This document shows positions 34,027 through 43,826 of a stretch of DNA of 43,826 nucleotides, one piece after another (the stretch's first letter is position 1; each line of letters begins with the position of its first letter). The DNA is from Welwitschia mirabilis. Lineage: Eukaryota; Gnetophyta; Gnetopsida; Welwitschiales. The DNA is taken from assembly GCA_051453625.1 (NCBI GenBank), contig JBOZIK010000001.1:284762127-284805952 (forward strand). Direction: 5' to 3'. A program made the translations under genes and the position numbers. Below the pieces are notes generated by a model that made no database searches, was not told where the DNA came from, and worked only from the letters and a program-made list of their open reading frames with translations.

Positions 34027-34604
34027 TATAAAATTTTTATGAATGAATGAATATATATATATATAGTGTTTCTAGTTTTACTTTGATATATTTCTAACTT
34101 TTTAGTGGTTTCTAGTTTTACCCATTTGGCAATTTCACTGCAAGTGTCACCACAACCATAAGGCCTACAACAGCATTATCACATCCTCCTAATATCCCAT
34201 GCTTGTCTTTGTGCATAAAAACATTTTCTCTTGACATAAGAAAATGATCANNNNNNNNNNNNNNNNNNNNNNNNNNNNNNNNNNNNNNNNNNNNNNNNNN
34301 NNNNNNNNNNNNNNNNNNNNNNNNNNNNNNNNNNNNNNNNNNNNNNNNNNCTAGTTTTACTTTGATATCTTTCTAACTTTTTAGTAGTTTCTAGTTTTAC
34401 CCATTTGGCAATTTCACTGCAAGTGTCACCACAACCATAAGGCCTGCAATAGCATTATCACATCCTCCTAATATCCCATGCTTGTCTTTGTGCATAAAAA
34501 CATTTTCTCTTAACATAAGAAAATGATCAAGTGAAAAAAGACAAACTAAAAGAATTTCTTTTGAAAAAAAAAAACTTTAATATCATAAGGAAGAGGCTTT
34601 ACTT
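34027..34604 (-). pseudogene. Two partial C-terminal copies of the transporter fragment
   Basis: 34027-34250 and 34351-34604 flank a 100-N gap. Each carries part of the sequence seen in fuller form at 34705-34990. Over their shared ~175 bp they differ at only about five to seven positions. Only the extreme C-terminal part of the transporter-like reading frame is represented. They may be unmerged haplotypes and not true copies. Confidence 0.5.
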
Positions 34605-34704
34605 NNNNNNNNNNNNNNNNNNNNNNNNNNNNNNNNNNNNNNNNNNNNNNNNNNNNNNNNNNNNNNNNNNNNNNNNNNNNNNNNNNNNNNNNNNNNNNNN
34701 NNNN

Positions 34705-35805
34705 TTATTATAAAATTTTTATGAAATATATATATAGGATTTCTAGTTTGATATCTTTCCAACGTTCTCATACTTTCTAATTTTATCCATTTGACAAGTG
34801 CACTATAAACAAGTGCAACCACAACTATAAGGTCTACGAAAGCCTTATCATATCCTCTTGATATCCCATACTTGTATCTATGTATAAAAACATTCTCTCT
34901 TAATATAAGATAATTACCAAGTGAAAAAGACAAACTAAAAGAATTTATTTTATTAAAAAATCTTAATATCATAAGGAAGAGGCTTTACTTAAGGACAACA
35001 GAGGATGGGAAGATTTAACTAGTGAAGGATGCAATTGTGGCACCCATAACCTGGAATGCATCCCAAAGATTTGGAATAAAAACTATCCCAACATAAATTA
35101 AGGTCACCAGCACTACTTTAATTAAGAAAAACCTCTTGCTATCTCTTTCAAGTGGTTTTCTAACAAAAGGAAACACAAGTAGCTCAATATTTCCATGCAA
35201 TGCAAAGTGAACAATTGGAAACACCAGCAAAAGATGAAGTGCATAGCTTATATAATATCTAGTATTCCATATACCACTTTAATCAATTCCTAAATTCATA
35301 TCAAAGTTGGATAAAACATCATCCATTGTTTCATCTACAAATAAGAGGTACTCAAATAACCCTATTAAAACATAGAGGTTGTGGATTGAAATCAACAGGT
35401 AAATGGATGGTCCATATGCATAAATAGGTATTGAACACACAGATGGAGTCAAGCTCTAATAACCCCATTATTATTTCTAGTGATACTATTGGAATCAACT
35501 AAGGTCAGACACTATCCTCGACTCCTCTTTTCTCAATCAAAAGTAGGGTTGAAGGATCCTTAGCATTTAATATTAAAGATAAAGAATGTATAACACTCAA
35601 AATGAATCATTTTTAAGACAATATCACTAGACAGTGTTAAAATGGTCTTAACAAGGCCCATTGTTATAGTTGTTGTGGTGGTTGTTACCTTTACTTGCAT
35701 CTTAAATAAATTCCGGTGAGGTCATAGGTATAAAGCAGGACCTATAATATCCTCATCATCTCCTAGATTTTCCAAACCAATTGATAAGAAACAATTTAAA
35801 AGTAG
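34705..35805 (-). pseudogene. AVT6/SLC38-type amino-acid transporter fragment, copy I
   Basis: The minus strand (35805 to 34705) reads an MDDVLSNFDMNLG loop, then YALHLLLVFPIVHFALHGNI, FPFVRKPLERDSKRFF, VTLIYVGIVFIPNLWDAFQV and MGATIASFTS. This matches the C-terminal transmembrane half of plant vacuolar AVT6-like (SNAT/SLC38-type) transporters, which export neutral or acidic amino acids. An earlier piece (about 35690-35640) fits the preceding SLxF helix. Stops and shifts break the frame. The N-terminal half is absent here. A 100-N gap follows at 35806. Confidence 0.65.
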
Positions 35806-35905
35806 NNNNNNNNNNNNNNNNNNNNNNNNNNNNNNNNNNNNNNNNNNNNNNNNNNNNNNNNNNNNNNNNNNNNNNNNNNNNNNNNNNNNNNNNNNNNNNN
35901 NNNNN

Positions 35906-36855
35906 TCATATCCTCTTGATATTCCATACCTATCTCTATGCATAAAAACATTCTCTCTTAATATAAGATAATTACTAAGTAAAAATGACAAACTAAAAGA
36001 ATTTATTTTATTAAAAAACTTTAATATCATAAGAAAGAGGCTTTACTTGAGGATAATAGAGGAAGGGAAGATTAAACCAATGAAGGCTGCAATTGTGACA
36101 TCCATAACCTAGAATGCATCCCAAAGATTTAGAATAAAAACTACCCCAACGTAAATTAAGGTCACTAGCACTTCTGTGATCAAGAAATACTCTTGCTATC
36201 TCTTTCAAGTGGTTCTATAGCAAAAGTAAATATAAGTAGATAAATATTTCCACGCAATGCAAAGTTAACAATTGGAAACACGAGCAAAAGATGAAGTGCA
36301 TAGCGTATATAATAGCTAGTATTCCATATACCTAAATTTGTATCAAAGTTGGATAAAGCATCATCCATTGTTTCATCCACAAATAAGATGTACTCAAATA
36401 ACCCTATTAAAACATAGAGGTTGTGGATTGAAATTAATAGGTAAATTGATGATCCATGTGCATAAACAGGTATTAAAAACACAGATGGGATCAAGCTCTC
36501 ATAACTCCATTATTATTTCCTATGATACTATTAGGATTAACTAAGGTCAGACACTACCCTCGACTATTCTTTTCTCAATCAGAAGCATGGGTGAAGGATC
36601 CTTAGAGTTTAATATTAAAGATGAAGAATGTATAACACTCAAAATGAATCATGTTTATGACAATGTCACTAGATAGTGTTAAAATGGTCTTAACAGGGCC
36701 TGTTGTTGTAGCTATTATGGTGGTTGTTACATTTACCTACATCTTAAATAAATTCCAATGATTTCATAGGTATAAAGTAGAACCTATAATATCCTCATCA
36801 TCTCCTAGATTTTCAAAACCAATTGATAAGGAATAGTTCAAAAGTAGCATTTTAT
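35906..36855 (-). pseudogene. AVT6/SLC38-type amino-acid transporter fragment, copy II
   Basis: It is the homologue of copy I, offset by about 1065 bp. The longest open piece (36494-36180) contains SIYLLISIHNLYVLIGLFEY, ETMDDALSNFDTNLG and YALHLLLVFPIVNFALRGNI, the conserved helices of AVT6-like transporters. A further piece near 36765-36690 reads SLEFI and TTTIIATTTG, matching an upstream helix. The frame shifts near 36185. Read with the exon at 38833-39057 on the same strand, it suggests one original intron-bearing gene (N-terminal exon upstream, C-terminal half here). Confidence 0.65.
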
Positions 36856-36950
36856 CTAAGAAAGTAAGCCTTGATTTGGCTTCTTTTAAGAGGAAGGTGA
36901 GAAATGCCTTTATTGAAATTTAGCAAAACCTTAATCATCCTCTCTTTAAG

Positions 36951-37850
36951 ATGTCAAATGATGAAATTAAAAGTGAAAAGAAATATGAAAAGGACTCTAG
37001 AGAAATAAAAATATTTAGGAAAACATGGCTTTCCATGTTAGGAATGGTTAAGAGCATAGTATGCTTTTGTCATGGATATGAAGATACTTGCACATTTTTC
37101 TTTGAAGGTATTACAAGGAAGTTGGAAGTGTTTGGATATGTAGCTTTTGCTATGAATTACCTGGGATTTGGAATTTTAAAGGCTTTTCATGGCTACATCC
37201 CTAGCATTAGAAATCTTGTGAACGATGTTATTAAACATTATTCAAAAATCAAAGGGAAGCCAGAGTATAAATATCTTTCTTATTTTCTATATGGACAGTC
37301 CTTAGGAGGAGCAATGGATTTAAAGATTATTCTAAAGTAGCCAAATGCATGGAATGGAATAGTTCTAAATGCTCTAATTTGAAATATTATAGATAACATC
37401 ACTCCATCCTATCTATTTGTACAATTTCTATGGGTGGAACCTTGTCTCATACCCAAGCAGAAATGGGTTCCATATCAAGACTTAGTAGAGTTGGCTTTTA
37501 GGAAATCTCAAAAAAGAAAAATGACAAAGTATAATGTTATAGCATATCATGATCCTTCCCAACTTAGAACTATAGCAGAGATGCTCAAAATAACAATGGA
37601 GATAGCAAAACAAATGCACAAGATTTTCTTGCCATTATTAATTATTCATAAAGTTGTAGATGTAGTGACTAATCCTTCTGTTAGCAAGGCCTTGTATGAG
37701 AGGTGTGACAGTACTGATAAAAAACTCATAATGTATGATAATGATTACCATGCAATATTAGAGGGTAAACCAAATGAAACTATTTTTGAAGTCCTTGATA
37801 ACGTCATTTCTTAGCTTGATGAACGCTCTACAGATGCACCAAAGAATTAA
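36951..37850 (+). pseudogene. Caffeoylshikimate esterase / monoacylglycerol lipase-like pseudogene
   Basis: A single plus-strand frame of about 299 codons without introns covers a whole alpha/beta-hydrolase of the plant MAGL/CSE family, enzymes that cleave monoacylglycerols or caffeoyl shikimate. Visible: CFCHGYEDTCTFFFEGI (oxyanion HG), AMNYLGFG, HGYIPSIRNLVNDVI, LYGQSLGGAM (nucleophile elbow, Ser117), ELAFRKSQKRKMTKYNVIAY, VVDVVTNPSVSKALYERC (Asp237) and DNDYHAILEGKPNETIF (His267). The 30-residue Asp-His spacing is as in human MAGL. Three in-frame stops break it: TAG 37338-37340, TGA 37380-37382 and TAG 37812-37814. The first and last fit CAG-to-TAG and TGG-to-TAG. The natural end is TAA at 37848. 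Many plant relatives have introns, so a processed copy is possible. AATAAA lies at about 37980 and A-runs at 38123-38142. Confidence 0.8.
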
Positions 37851-38832
37851 TGACTTCATCCAGAGAAAGAGTCATCTCCATTACTACATATTCTTTAATG
37901 ACCTTTCCATTATTTTGTCCTATAAATTTCTTTTTAGGGAATTTAGATAAATTTGATAATTGTAATTTGTAGATGCTTAAATAAAGATGTACAGTAATCC
38001 TATATCATCATATGAGGATATGAGCATGCTCTAAGAAAATGTCTTTATTCACCCAACATTAAGTAATAGAATGTAAAATAAAATTCTACTAAATTACAAA
38101 TCAAAAGCCGTCTTCTGTATTAAAAAAAAATTCAAAAAAAAATATAAAGGATTCTATACAAAAAATATAATAATTTAGTAACCTTTATCATCTCCATAGG
38201 ATTTGAAATCTCTCTTTTTATATAGTGAACTGCAATATCTAATCATCATCTTTATCTTAGACAGCTATGTTTTCATAAGCTTTAATCATAAATCATAAAT
38301 TATAGTCCATGTTTTTTCAATTACATAAAATCAATACACATACTTATGAAGTGGCAGATGTAAGATGTTATCATGACCATGATGACTTAAAAGAGCTTCC
38401 AAAAGGCATATGGATCTTCAAGTTTAGGTAATAGTCTCAGCTTTTATATTTTATCGAGCGATAACTTCATTACAGTAATGACTGTAACTATTAGTTAACT
38501 GTATTTTAGAGAATCTAAAATCAAAGGCTAGAAATACTAACCACTTAACAAAGGCCTTTCATTTTCATAAGAAAATACTAGAAAAATTGCTTATGCATAC
38601 CAATAAATTTGATTAATAGCAAGCGAAGCAGAATAGTTATTGTAATAAGAAAAGAAAAATTTTTAGTAGTCCACTAGCATACACCAAATCATTCTTTTAG
38701 GATGTCCTCATGGTAAACTCCATTTGAAGTACCTCCAAAAAGTACATTCGCTCCACATGCCAAACAAAAAAGATTAGTTTCATAAATCAAAAGCAGAAAG
38801 ACAAATAGAGAGATAGAGAGAAAGAGATCAAA
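37851..38832. other. 3' flank of esterase pseudogene and probable transporter intron
   Basis: It contains AATAAA (about 37980), an interrupted poly-A run (38123-38142) and otherwise AT-rich non-coding DNA. On the minus strand it would be intron between the transporter exon at 38833-39057 and the C-terminal half. Confidence 0.4.
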
Positions 38833-39072
38833 TTATTTAAACAAAACAAAGAGTATTTTACTAATGATGATCAAATAGACAACAAGAATTTCGAGTGTTT
38901 TTAGTATGATGAAGATCTGTAAGCAAACTTTACTAGGTTTTTCGAAGGCATCATTCATGGCATTACCACAGGAAGTGATATGAGACATATCACTAAATCT
39001 TAGAAGAAATTCAAAAGACGCATATGATAAGATTCCTAGAGCTATTATCAAGATTACCCTAGATTTCAGCAT
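38833..39072 (-). pseudogene. AVT6/SLC38-type transporter exon, early transmembrane helices
   Basis: The minus strand reads VILIIALGILSYASFEFLLR FSDM, then GNAMNDAFEKPSKVCLQIFI, then LEILVVYLIIIS. In plant AVT6 proteins the pattern SxEFLLRFS...GDAFGK..K..LQI......VLIVYMIIIGD spans helices 2-3, so the match is close. A probable acceptor is 'gctgaaatctag' before about 39057. A donor ATTA|GTAAAA lies near 38862. The exon body is open without stops. With copies I and II it gives the two parts of one transporter gene, whose helix-1 exon is not seen. Confidence 0.65.
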
Positions 39073-39239
39073 AGGTTATAGCATAGAAAATAAAGTTGCA
39101 AAAATGCCTAAAACTAGAAAACCTAGATTCCAAATAAAACTCTACAATTATTAGAAATTTAATATAAGGATGAGGTTACCTAATAGATGTATATGATGAG
39201 GTAGAAGAAACTCAAGCAACAAGAACACAAATGAAGTAT

Positions 39240-40060
39240 ATGACTATGAATGAATACAAGGCTGGTTTTCTAACTAACAGAATTAGGAAAACTTATTATT
39301 TAAGCATTGCTAAATCTAGAACCATCTCATGTGAGTAGATAAGGGAGCCTTGAAAACCTTCTAAAAGGATTTTGTTATTTCCAATAACAGTGCAAGAGCT
39401 GAAATGCATTTGATTAGGGTTAGCATTTTCTAAAGAAGTTAGCATTCTAGATGACCTATAATGCTGATCCATCAAAACTTTCACTAGATCGATAAGTTCT
39501 ACCATTAGGGAGGATTATACCTCTTATTTAAAATCCTTACTCACAANNNNNNNNNNNNNNNNNNNNNNNNNNNNNNNNNNNNNNNNNNNNNNNNNNNNNN
39601 NNNNNNNNNNNNNNNNNNNNNNNNNNNNNNNNNNNNNNNNNNNNNNNNNNNNNNNNNNNNNNNNNNNNNNNNNNNNNNNNNNNNNNNNNNNNNNNNNNNN
39701 NNNNNNNNNNNNNNNNNNNNNNNNNNNNNNNNNNNNNNNNNNNNNNNNNNNNNNNNNNNNNNNNNNNNNNNNNNNNNNNNNNNNNNNNNNNNNNNNNNNN
39801 NNNNNNNNNNNNNNNNNNNNNNNNNNNNNNNNNNNNNNNNNNNNNNNNNNNNNNNNNNNNNNNNNNNNNNNNNNNNNNNNNNNNNNNNNNNNNNNNNNNN
39901 NNNNNNNNNNNNNAAAGAAGTTAGCATTCCGGATGACCTATAATGTTGATTCATCAGAACTTTCACCAGATCAATAAGTTCTACCATTAGGGAGGATTAT
40001 ACCTCTTATTGAAAATCCTTACTCATAAGCTACAACAAAATGCCATGCAAAAGGGAGTGA
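39240..40060 (-). pseudogene. Duplicated open segment of unknown family around a 367-N gap
   Basis: 39505-39296 on the minus strand is open and reads MVELIDLVKVLMDQHYRSSR MLTS, then HFSSCTVIGNNKILLEGFQG. The same start recurs at 39987, running into the gap (39547-39913). The shared part (39389-39546 and 39914-40026) is nearly identical. I do not recognise a family. It may be another captured exon or chance coding in repeat DNA, and the duplication may be an assembly effect. Confidence 0.35.
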
Positions 40061-40309
40061 ACCACTGGTGGAAAAGATGAAGTGCACAGAATAGCTTTAT
40101 CTTTGTGATAAATAATATAAAATGATTTTTGCAATTCTTTTGTAAAATCTGTCATTGAATGCCAAGGTTTCTAGTAGGTTTGAGATTTTTTCCTATTCAT
40201 CGGTTTCTCTATCATGCAGCTTCTTTGAGTTAGTTCGAAAGTGCATGTTTAATTTAATCATTTTATTTTTTGTAAAAGGACAAAGTTTTTGGTTTTAATA
40301 GATATTATG

Positions 40310-40538
40310 ATATTTGTTTCATTAAACTCCTTAAAAGCTTTAGATTTTTTAAGGCATTTTTTAATAAACACCTCACAAAGATCTTTTGATGGCTTTTAAG
40401 TTGTTTATTTTGAAAAATGCTTTATAAATATAATTATTATTTTCATTCAAGGAATTTATTAAAATTAACACCTTAAAAAGCCTTATAACTAAGCCATTTG
40501 TTTACATAAATGCCTTAAAAGCCTTTTTTCTTATAGTG
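40310..40538 (-). repeat. CACTA-like right terminus
   Basis: Read inward on the minus strand it begins CACTATAAGAAAAAAGGC at 40538 and continues with 'ttttaaggcattt', 'aaggctttttaaggtgtt' and similar motifs. This is the only one of the three ends that keeps the full CACTA. It directly abuts the LTR of element C. Confidence 0.65.
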
Positions 40539-40819
40539 TAATCTTTCATGTTCTTATAAAATCCTATTAATCACAAATATATATTACAAAATACAACATA
40601 TTAATATAAATGGAAGTGACTTGAATGTCATAATTCATCAAAGGATAGGTGAGAAGAAAGAGAATTGAATTTAAATAAAATATTTATGTACTTCCTAAGT
40701 AGAACAAAATAACAATGTAATGTAAATAATACAAATAAACTCACTATGCAAATGATGTTAGATCATGTTTTACTAATTTATGTCAAACTAATATTTTCTA
40801 TATAGAAAATTTTGTATAT
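40537..40819 (-). repeat. Second LTR piece of element C, cut by a gap
   Basis: 'tcctattaatcacaaatata' and 'tataaatggaagtgac' match the 30224-30330 part of the first LTR. On the minus strand it ends GATTACA at 40537, as the first copy ends AATTACA. It runs into the 922-N gap at 40820. Confidence 0.6.
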
Positions 40820-41741
40820 NNNNNNNNNNNNNNNNNNNNNNNNNNNNNNNNNNNNNNNNNNNNNNNNNNNNNNNNNNNNNNNNNNNNNNNNNNNNNNNNN
40901 NNNNNNNNNNNNNNNNNNNNNNNNNNNNNNNNNNNNNNNNNNNNNNNNNNNNNNNNNNNNNNNNNNNNNNNNNNNNNNNNNNNNNNNNNNNNNNNNNNNN
41001 NNNNNNNNNNNNNNNNNNNNNNNNNNNNNNNNNNNNNNNNNNNNNNNNNNNNNNNNNNNNNNNNNNNNNNNNNNNNNNNNNNNNNNNNNNNNNNNNNNNN
41101 NNNNNNNNNNNNNNNNNNNNNNNNNNNNNNNNNNNNNNNNNNNNNNNNNNNNNNNNNNNNNNNNNNNNNNNNNNNNNNNNNNNNNNNNNNNNNNNNNNNN
41201 NNNNNNNNNNNNNNNNNNNNNNNNNNNNNNNNNNNNNNNNNNNNNNNNNNNNNNNNNNNNNNNNNNNNNNNNNNNNNNNNNNNNNNNNNNNNNNNNNNNN
41301 NNNNNNNNNNNNNNNNNNNNNNNNNNNNNNNNNNNNNNNNNNNNNNNNNNNNNNNNNNNNNNNNNNNNNNNNNNNNNNNNNNNNNNNNNNNNNNNNNNNN
41401 NNNNNNNNNNNNNNNNNNNNNNNNNNNNNNNNNNNNNNNNNNNNNNNNNNNNNNNNNNNNNNNNNNNNNNNNNNNNNNNNNNNNNNNNNNNNNNNNNNNN
41501 NNNNNNNNNNNNNNNNNNNNNNNNNNNNNNNNNNNNNNNNNNNNNNNNNNNNNNNNNNNNNNNNNNNNNNNNNNNNNNNNNNNNNNNNNNNNNNNNNNNN
41601 NNNNNNNNNNNNNNNNNNNNNNNNNNNNNNNNNNNNNNNNNNNNNNNNNNNNNNNNNNNNNNNNNNNNNNNNNNNNNNNNNNNNNNNNNNNNNNNNNNNN
41701 NNNNNNNNNNNNNNNNNNNNNNNNNNNNNNNNNNNNNNNNN

Positions 41742-42242
41742 ATGACTAAATGTATGATTCCGCAAAGTTTCATTCGATAATGTAGTGGTTATGATAATAC
41801 TAAAGATTATATTCTTTAAATAATAAGTGATAAGATTAAAGAATTACTCAAAAATAAACTCATGTACTTATATCTCAAAACAAACATCTAAATCCTTAGA
41901 AATGGAACAATCATGTGAAAAGACTAAGAGTTTAGAAAACAAGCAATGCCTTTGATAAAAATAGGAACACCACTAATCCCATAGCCTCAAAGTTATTATT
42001 ATTTTCTTATCCATGATCAGGGAAGTGCAACCACAGTCAGAGAAGTAAGGACCCATGAAGTATGGTGAACTGACCTCCTAGTGGAGTTCCCATAGCTACC
42101 ATATTACACTGCCAAAGGCTCCTCTTAGGAAAATTTGCTCTGATGTACTTGTGGTAGGACATCATGGTGATCATGTTTTAAAGCTATATCAAATATAAAA
42201 CATCATAGTCTTTATTTCTCTCTCTCTCTCTCTCTCTCTCTC
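41742..42242. other. Unassigned sequence between two gaps
   Basis: I see no gene or repeat that I can name, except the TC microsatellite at its right edge. Confidence 0.4.
42217..42242. repeat. TC dinucleotide microsatellite, at least 13 repeats
   Basis: A perfect (TC)13 run stops at the start of an 886-N gap, which probably broke there because of it. Its true length is unknown. Confidence 0.95.
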
Positions 42243-43128
42243 NNNNNNNNNNNNNNNNNNNNNNNNNNNNNNNNNNNNNNNNNNNNNNNNNNNNNNNNNN
42301 NNNNNNNNNNNNNNNNNNNNNNNNNNNNNNNNNNNNNNNNNNNNNNNNNNNNNNNNNNNNNNNNNNNNNNNNNNNNNNNNNNNNNNNNNNNNNNNNNNNN
42401 NNNNNNNNNNNNNNNNNNNNNNNNNNNNNNNNNNNNNNNNNNNNNNNNNNNNNNNNNNNNNNNNNNNNNNNNNNNNNNNNNNNNNNNNNNNNNNNNNNNN
42501 NNNNNNNNNNNNNNNNNNNNNNNNNNNNNNNNNNNNNNNNNNNNNNNNNNNNNNNNNNNNNNNNNNNNNNNNNNNNNNNNNNNNNNNNNNNNNNNNNNNN
42601 NNNNNNNNNNNNNNNNNNNNNNNNNNNNNNNNNNNNNNNNNNNNNNNNNNNNNNNNNNNNNNNNNNNNNNNNNNNNNNNNNNNNNNNNNNNNNNNNNNNN
42701 NNNNNNNNNNNNNNNNNNNNNNNNNNNNNNNNNNNNNNNNNNNNNNNNNNNNNNNNNNNNNNNNNNNNNNNNNNNNNNNNNNNNNNNNNNNNNNNNNNNN
42801 NNNNNNNNNNNNNNNNNNNNNNNNNNNNNNNNNNNNNNNNNNNNNNNNNNNNNNNNNNNNNNNNNNNNNNNNNNNNNNNNNNNNNNNNNNNNNNNNNNNN
42901 NNNNNNNNNNNNNNNNNNNNNNNNNNNNNNNNNNNNNNNNNNNNNNNNNNNNNNNNNNNNNNNNNNNNNNNNNNNNNNNNNNNNNNNNNNNNNNNNNNNN
43001 NNNNNNNNNNNNNNNNNNNNNNNNNNNNNNNNNNNNNNNNNNNNNNNNNNNNNNNNNNNNNNNNNNNNNNNNNNNNNNNNNNNNNNNNNNNNNNNNNNNN
43101 NNNNNNNNNNNNNNNNNNNNNNNNNNNN

Positions 43129-43329
43129 TCTTACCATTGTAAAATGCTCAAGTACAAAGACTTGTTATAGAAATAAAGTAAATACATCAATCATGTTTGA
43201 AAGATGATCAAGTAATGTCATAATGGCCTCTAAAGGAATAAGCTAAGAGAAAATTAAAATAATTGTAGGGAAGAAGTTCTCCTCATTAAGGGGAATCTCT
43301 AAGGCTAGTACTTCTATCAGGTTTATGTT
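43129..43329. other. 3' flank of the integrase relic
   Basis: On the minus strand this lies downstream of the integrase relic. No gene is recognised. Confidence 0.4.
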
Positions 43330-43826
43330 AGAAGGTTGCTCATATATTTTCAACCTTTATCTATTAACTTTCTGAATTTCTTTAGTGGTTAAGTCAGAAA
43401 ACTCAACAGAGCCATTAAAATGTACTTTCTCAATAAAGTATGGACCTAACTACTTTAAGGTTAACTTGTTATGTAGAAGATGCACTCTAGTGTTGTATAA
43501 CAAGACTAGTTGACTGGGTTTAAAGTTCTTATGGATCCACCTTTTATTATGTTTAAATTAACTTTGGGCTTTGTGAATAAGTTAACAATGAATAGCTCAA
43601 GTTCATGTTTCATCTAAATGATCTAATTGAGTCAAATGAGTTTTAAGGTTCTCTTCTAAATTTATAATAATAATTTGATGCATAGAACAATAAGAATTGT
43701 AACAAATATCGAGAGGTAAAACACAGACTTTACTGTATACAAGTTCATAAGGTGAAAAACCAAGTGAATTATGCCAAGTTGTACGGTAAGTCCAAAGAAC
43801 ATCATTCAGTTTAAAAGCCCATGATT
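43330..43826 (-). pseudogene. Athila-type Ty3/gypsy integrase C-terminal relic (partial)
   Basis: From the window edge the minus strand reads SWAFKLNDVLWTYRTTWHNS LGFSPYELVYSK, then LPLDICYNSYCSM. After several stops follow NFKPSQLVLLYNTRVHLLHN and GPYFIEKVHFNGSVEFSDL, ending KVNR.RLKIYEQ near 43330. This order (LW.YRT...SPY.LVYGK, then the GPF/Y module with GAVE and VNGQRLK) is the C-terminal half of the integrase of Athila/Tat-type elements. Nonsense codons cluster at about 43610-43560. The element extends beyond the window to the right. Confidence 0.75.

Larger units (their letters stand above)
31602..40538. mobile_element. CACTA-like DNA transposon with captured gene fragments
   Basis: The left end is TACTATAAGAAAT at 31602; a second left-type end, TACTACAAGAAAT, is at 32653. 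The right end, read inward on the minus strand, is CACTATAAGAAAAAAGGC at 40538. Inside all three ends are arrays of TTTTAAGGCATTT / AAATGCCTTAAAA motifs in both orientations, as in the subterminal repeats of CACTA (CMC) elements. The interior shows no TNPD/TNPA-like transposase. It holds pieces of an amino-acid transporter gene, an esterase pseudogene and a copia relic. The expected 3-bp target duplication is not seen (tgt or cct on the left, taa on the right), so the ends may be mispaired or mutated. Four gaps lie within 32653-40538; a fifth (32264-32363) lies between the two left-type ends. Confidence 0.55.

Overview
This window looks like nuclear DNA of a plant with a large, repeat-filled genome. 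It is AT-rich and strongly depleted of CpG. It holds plant-type LTR retrotransposons (Athila-like and chromovirus-like Ty3/gypsy, plus copia), an L1-type LINE with a plant ORF1 domain, CACTA DNA-transposon ends and fragments of plant genes. Heavy decay and deep nesting suggest a gymnosperm-like genome, but I cannot name the species. There are nine runs of N: four of exactly 100 (unknown size), four of about 370-920, and one of 10. Several near-identical duplications sit beside the gaps, so part of the duplication may be assembly artefact.

Layout. (1) 1-6200 is the gene-like end. A minus-strand gene (3039 to 2119) has an uninterrupted frame once a 75-bp GT-AG intron is removed. Further exon-like coding sequence lies upstream (4297-3745), with a 183-bp tandem duplication. 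A CpG-rich patch at about 5220-5830 with two E2F-type sites is the best promoter candidate. (2) 6200-7990 is intergenic, with a possible tRNA-derived SINE. (3) 7994-26284 is an old minus-strand Athila-like element (A): LTR fragment, decayed tRNA-Asp-type primer site, gag, dead protease, LTR. It is split by a plus-strand chromovirus-like element (B, 12383-22839) with two diverged LTRs, gag zinc knuckle, protease, RT, RNase H and integrase, all full of stops. B also carries a 2.4-kb array of ~91-101-bp tandem repeats and, antisense, the remains of an intron-containing gene. The insertion is flanked by a ~130-bp duplication of A's gag-pro sequence, where about 5 bp is expected.

(4) 26285-30223 is unrecognised sequence, a minus-strand copia RT fragment and a plus-strand LINE ORF1 relic. 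(5) 30224-40819 is an LTR element (C) with LTR copies at both ends; between them lies a CACTA-like element with TIR-like ends at 31602 and/or 32653 and at 40538. Inside the CACTA ends are pieces of a vacuolar amino-acid-transporter-like (AVT6/SLC38-type) gene, a near-complete intronless caffeoylshikimate esterase/monoacylglycerol lipase-like pseudogene and a copia RNase H relic. This suggests a gene-capturing CACTA element. (6) 40820-43826 is mostly gap, ending in a minus-strand Athila-type integrase relic that runs off the window.

Functionally, only the 2119-3039 gene looks possibly alive. Everything else recognised is decayed. Most interesting are the long flanking duplication around B, the dyad-bearing tandem array, the antisense spliced gene inside B, and the CACTA element with host gene fragments.
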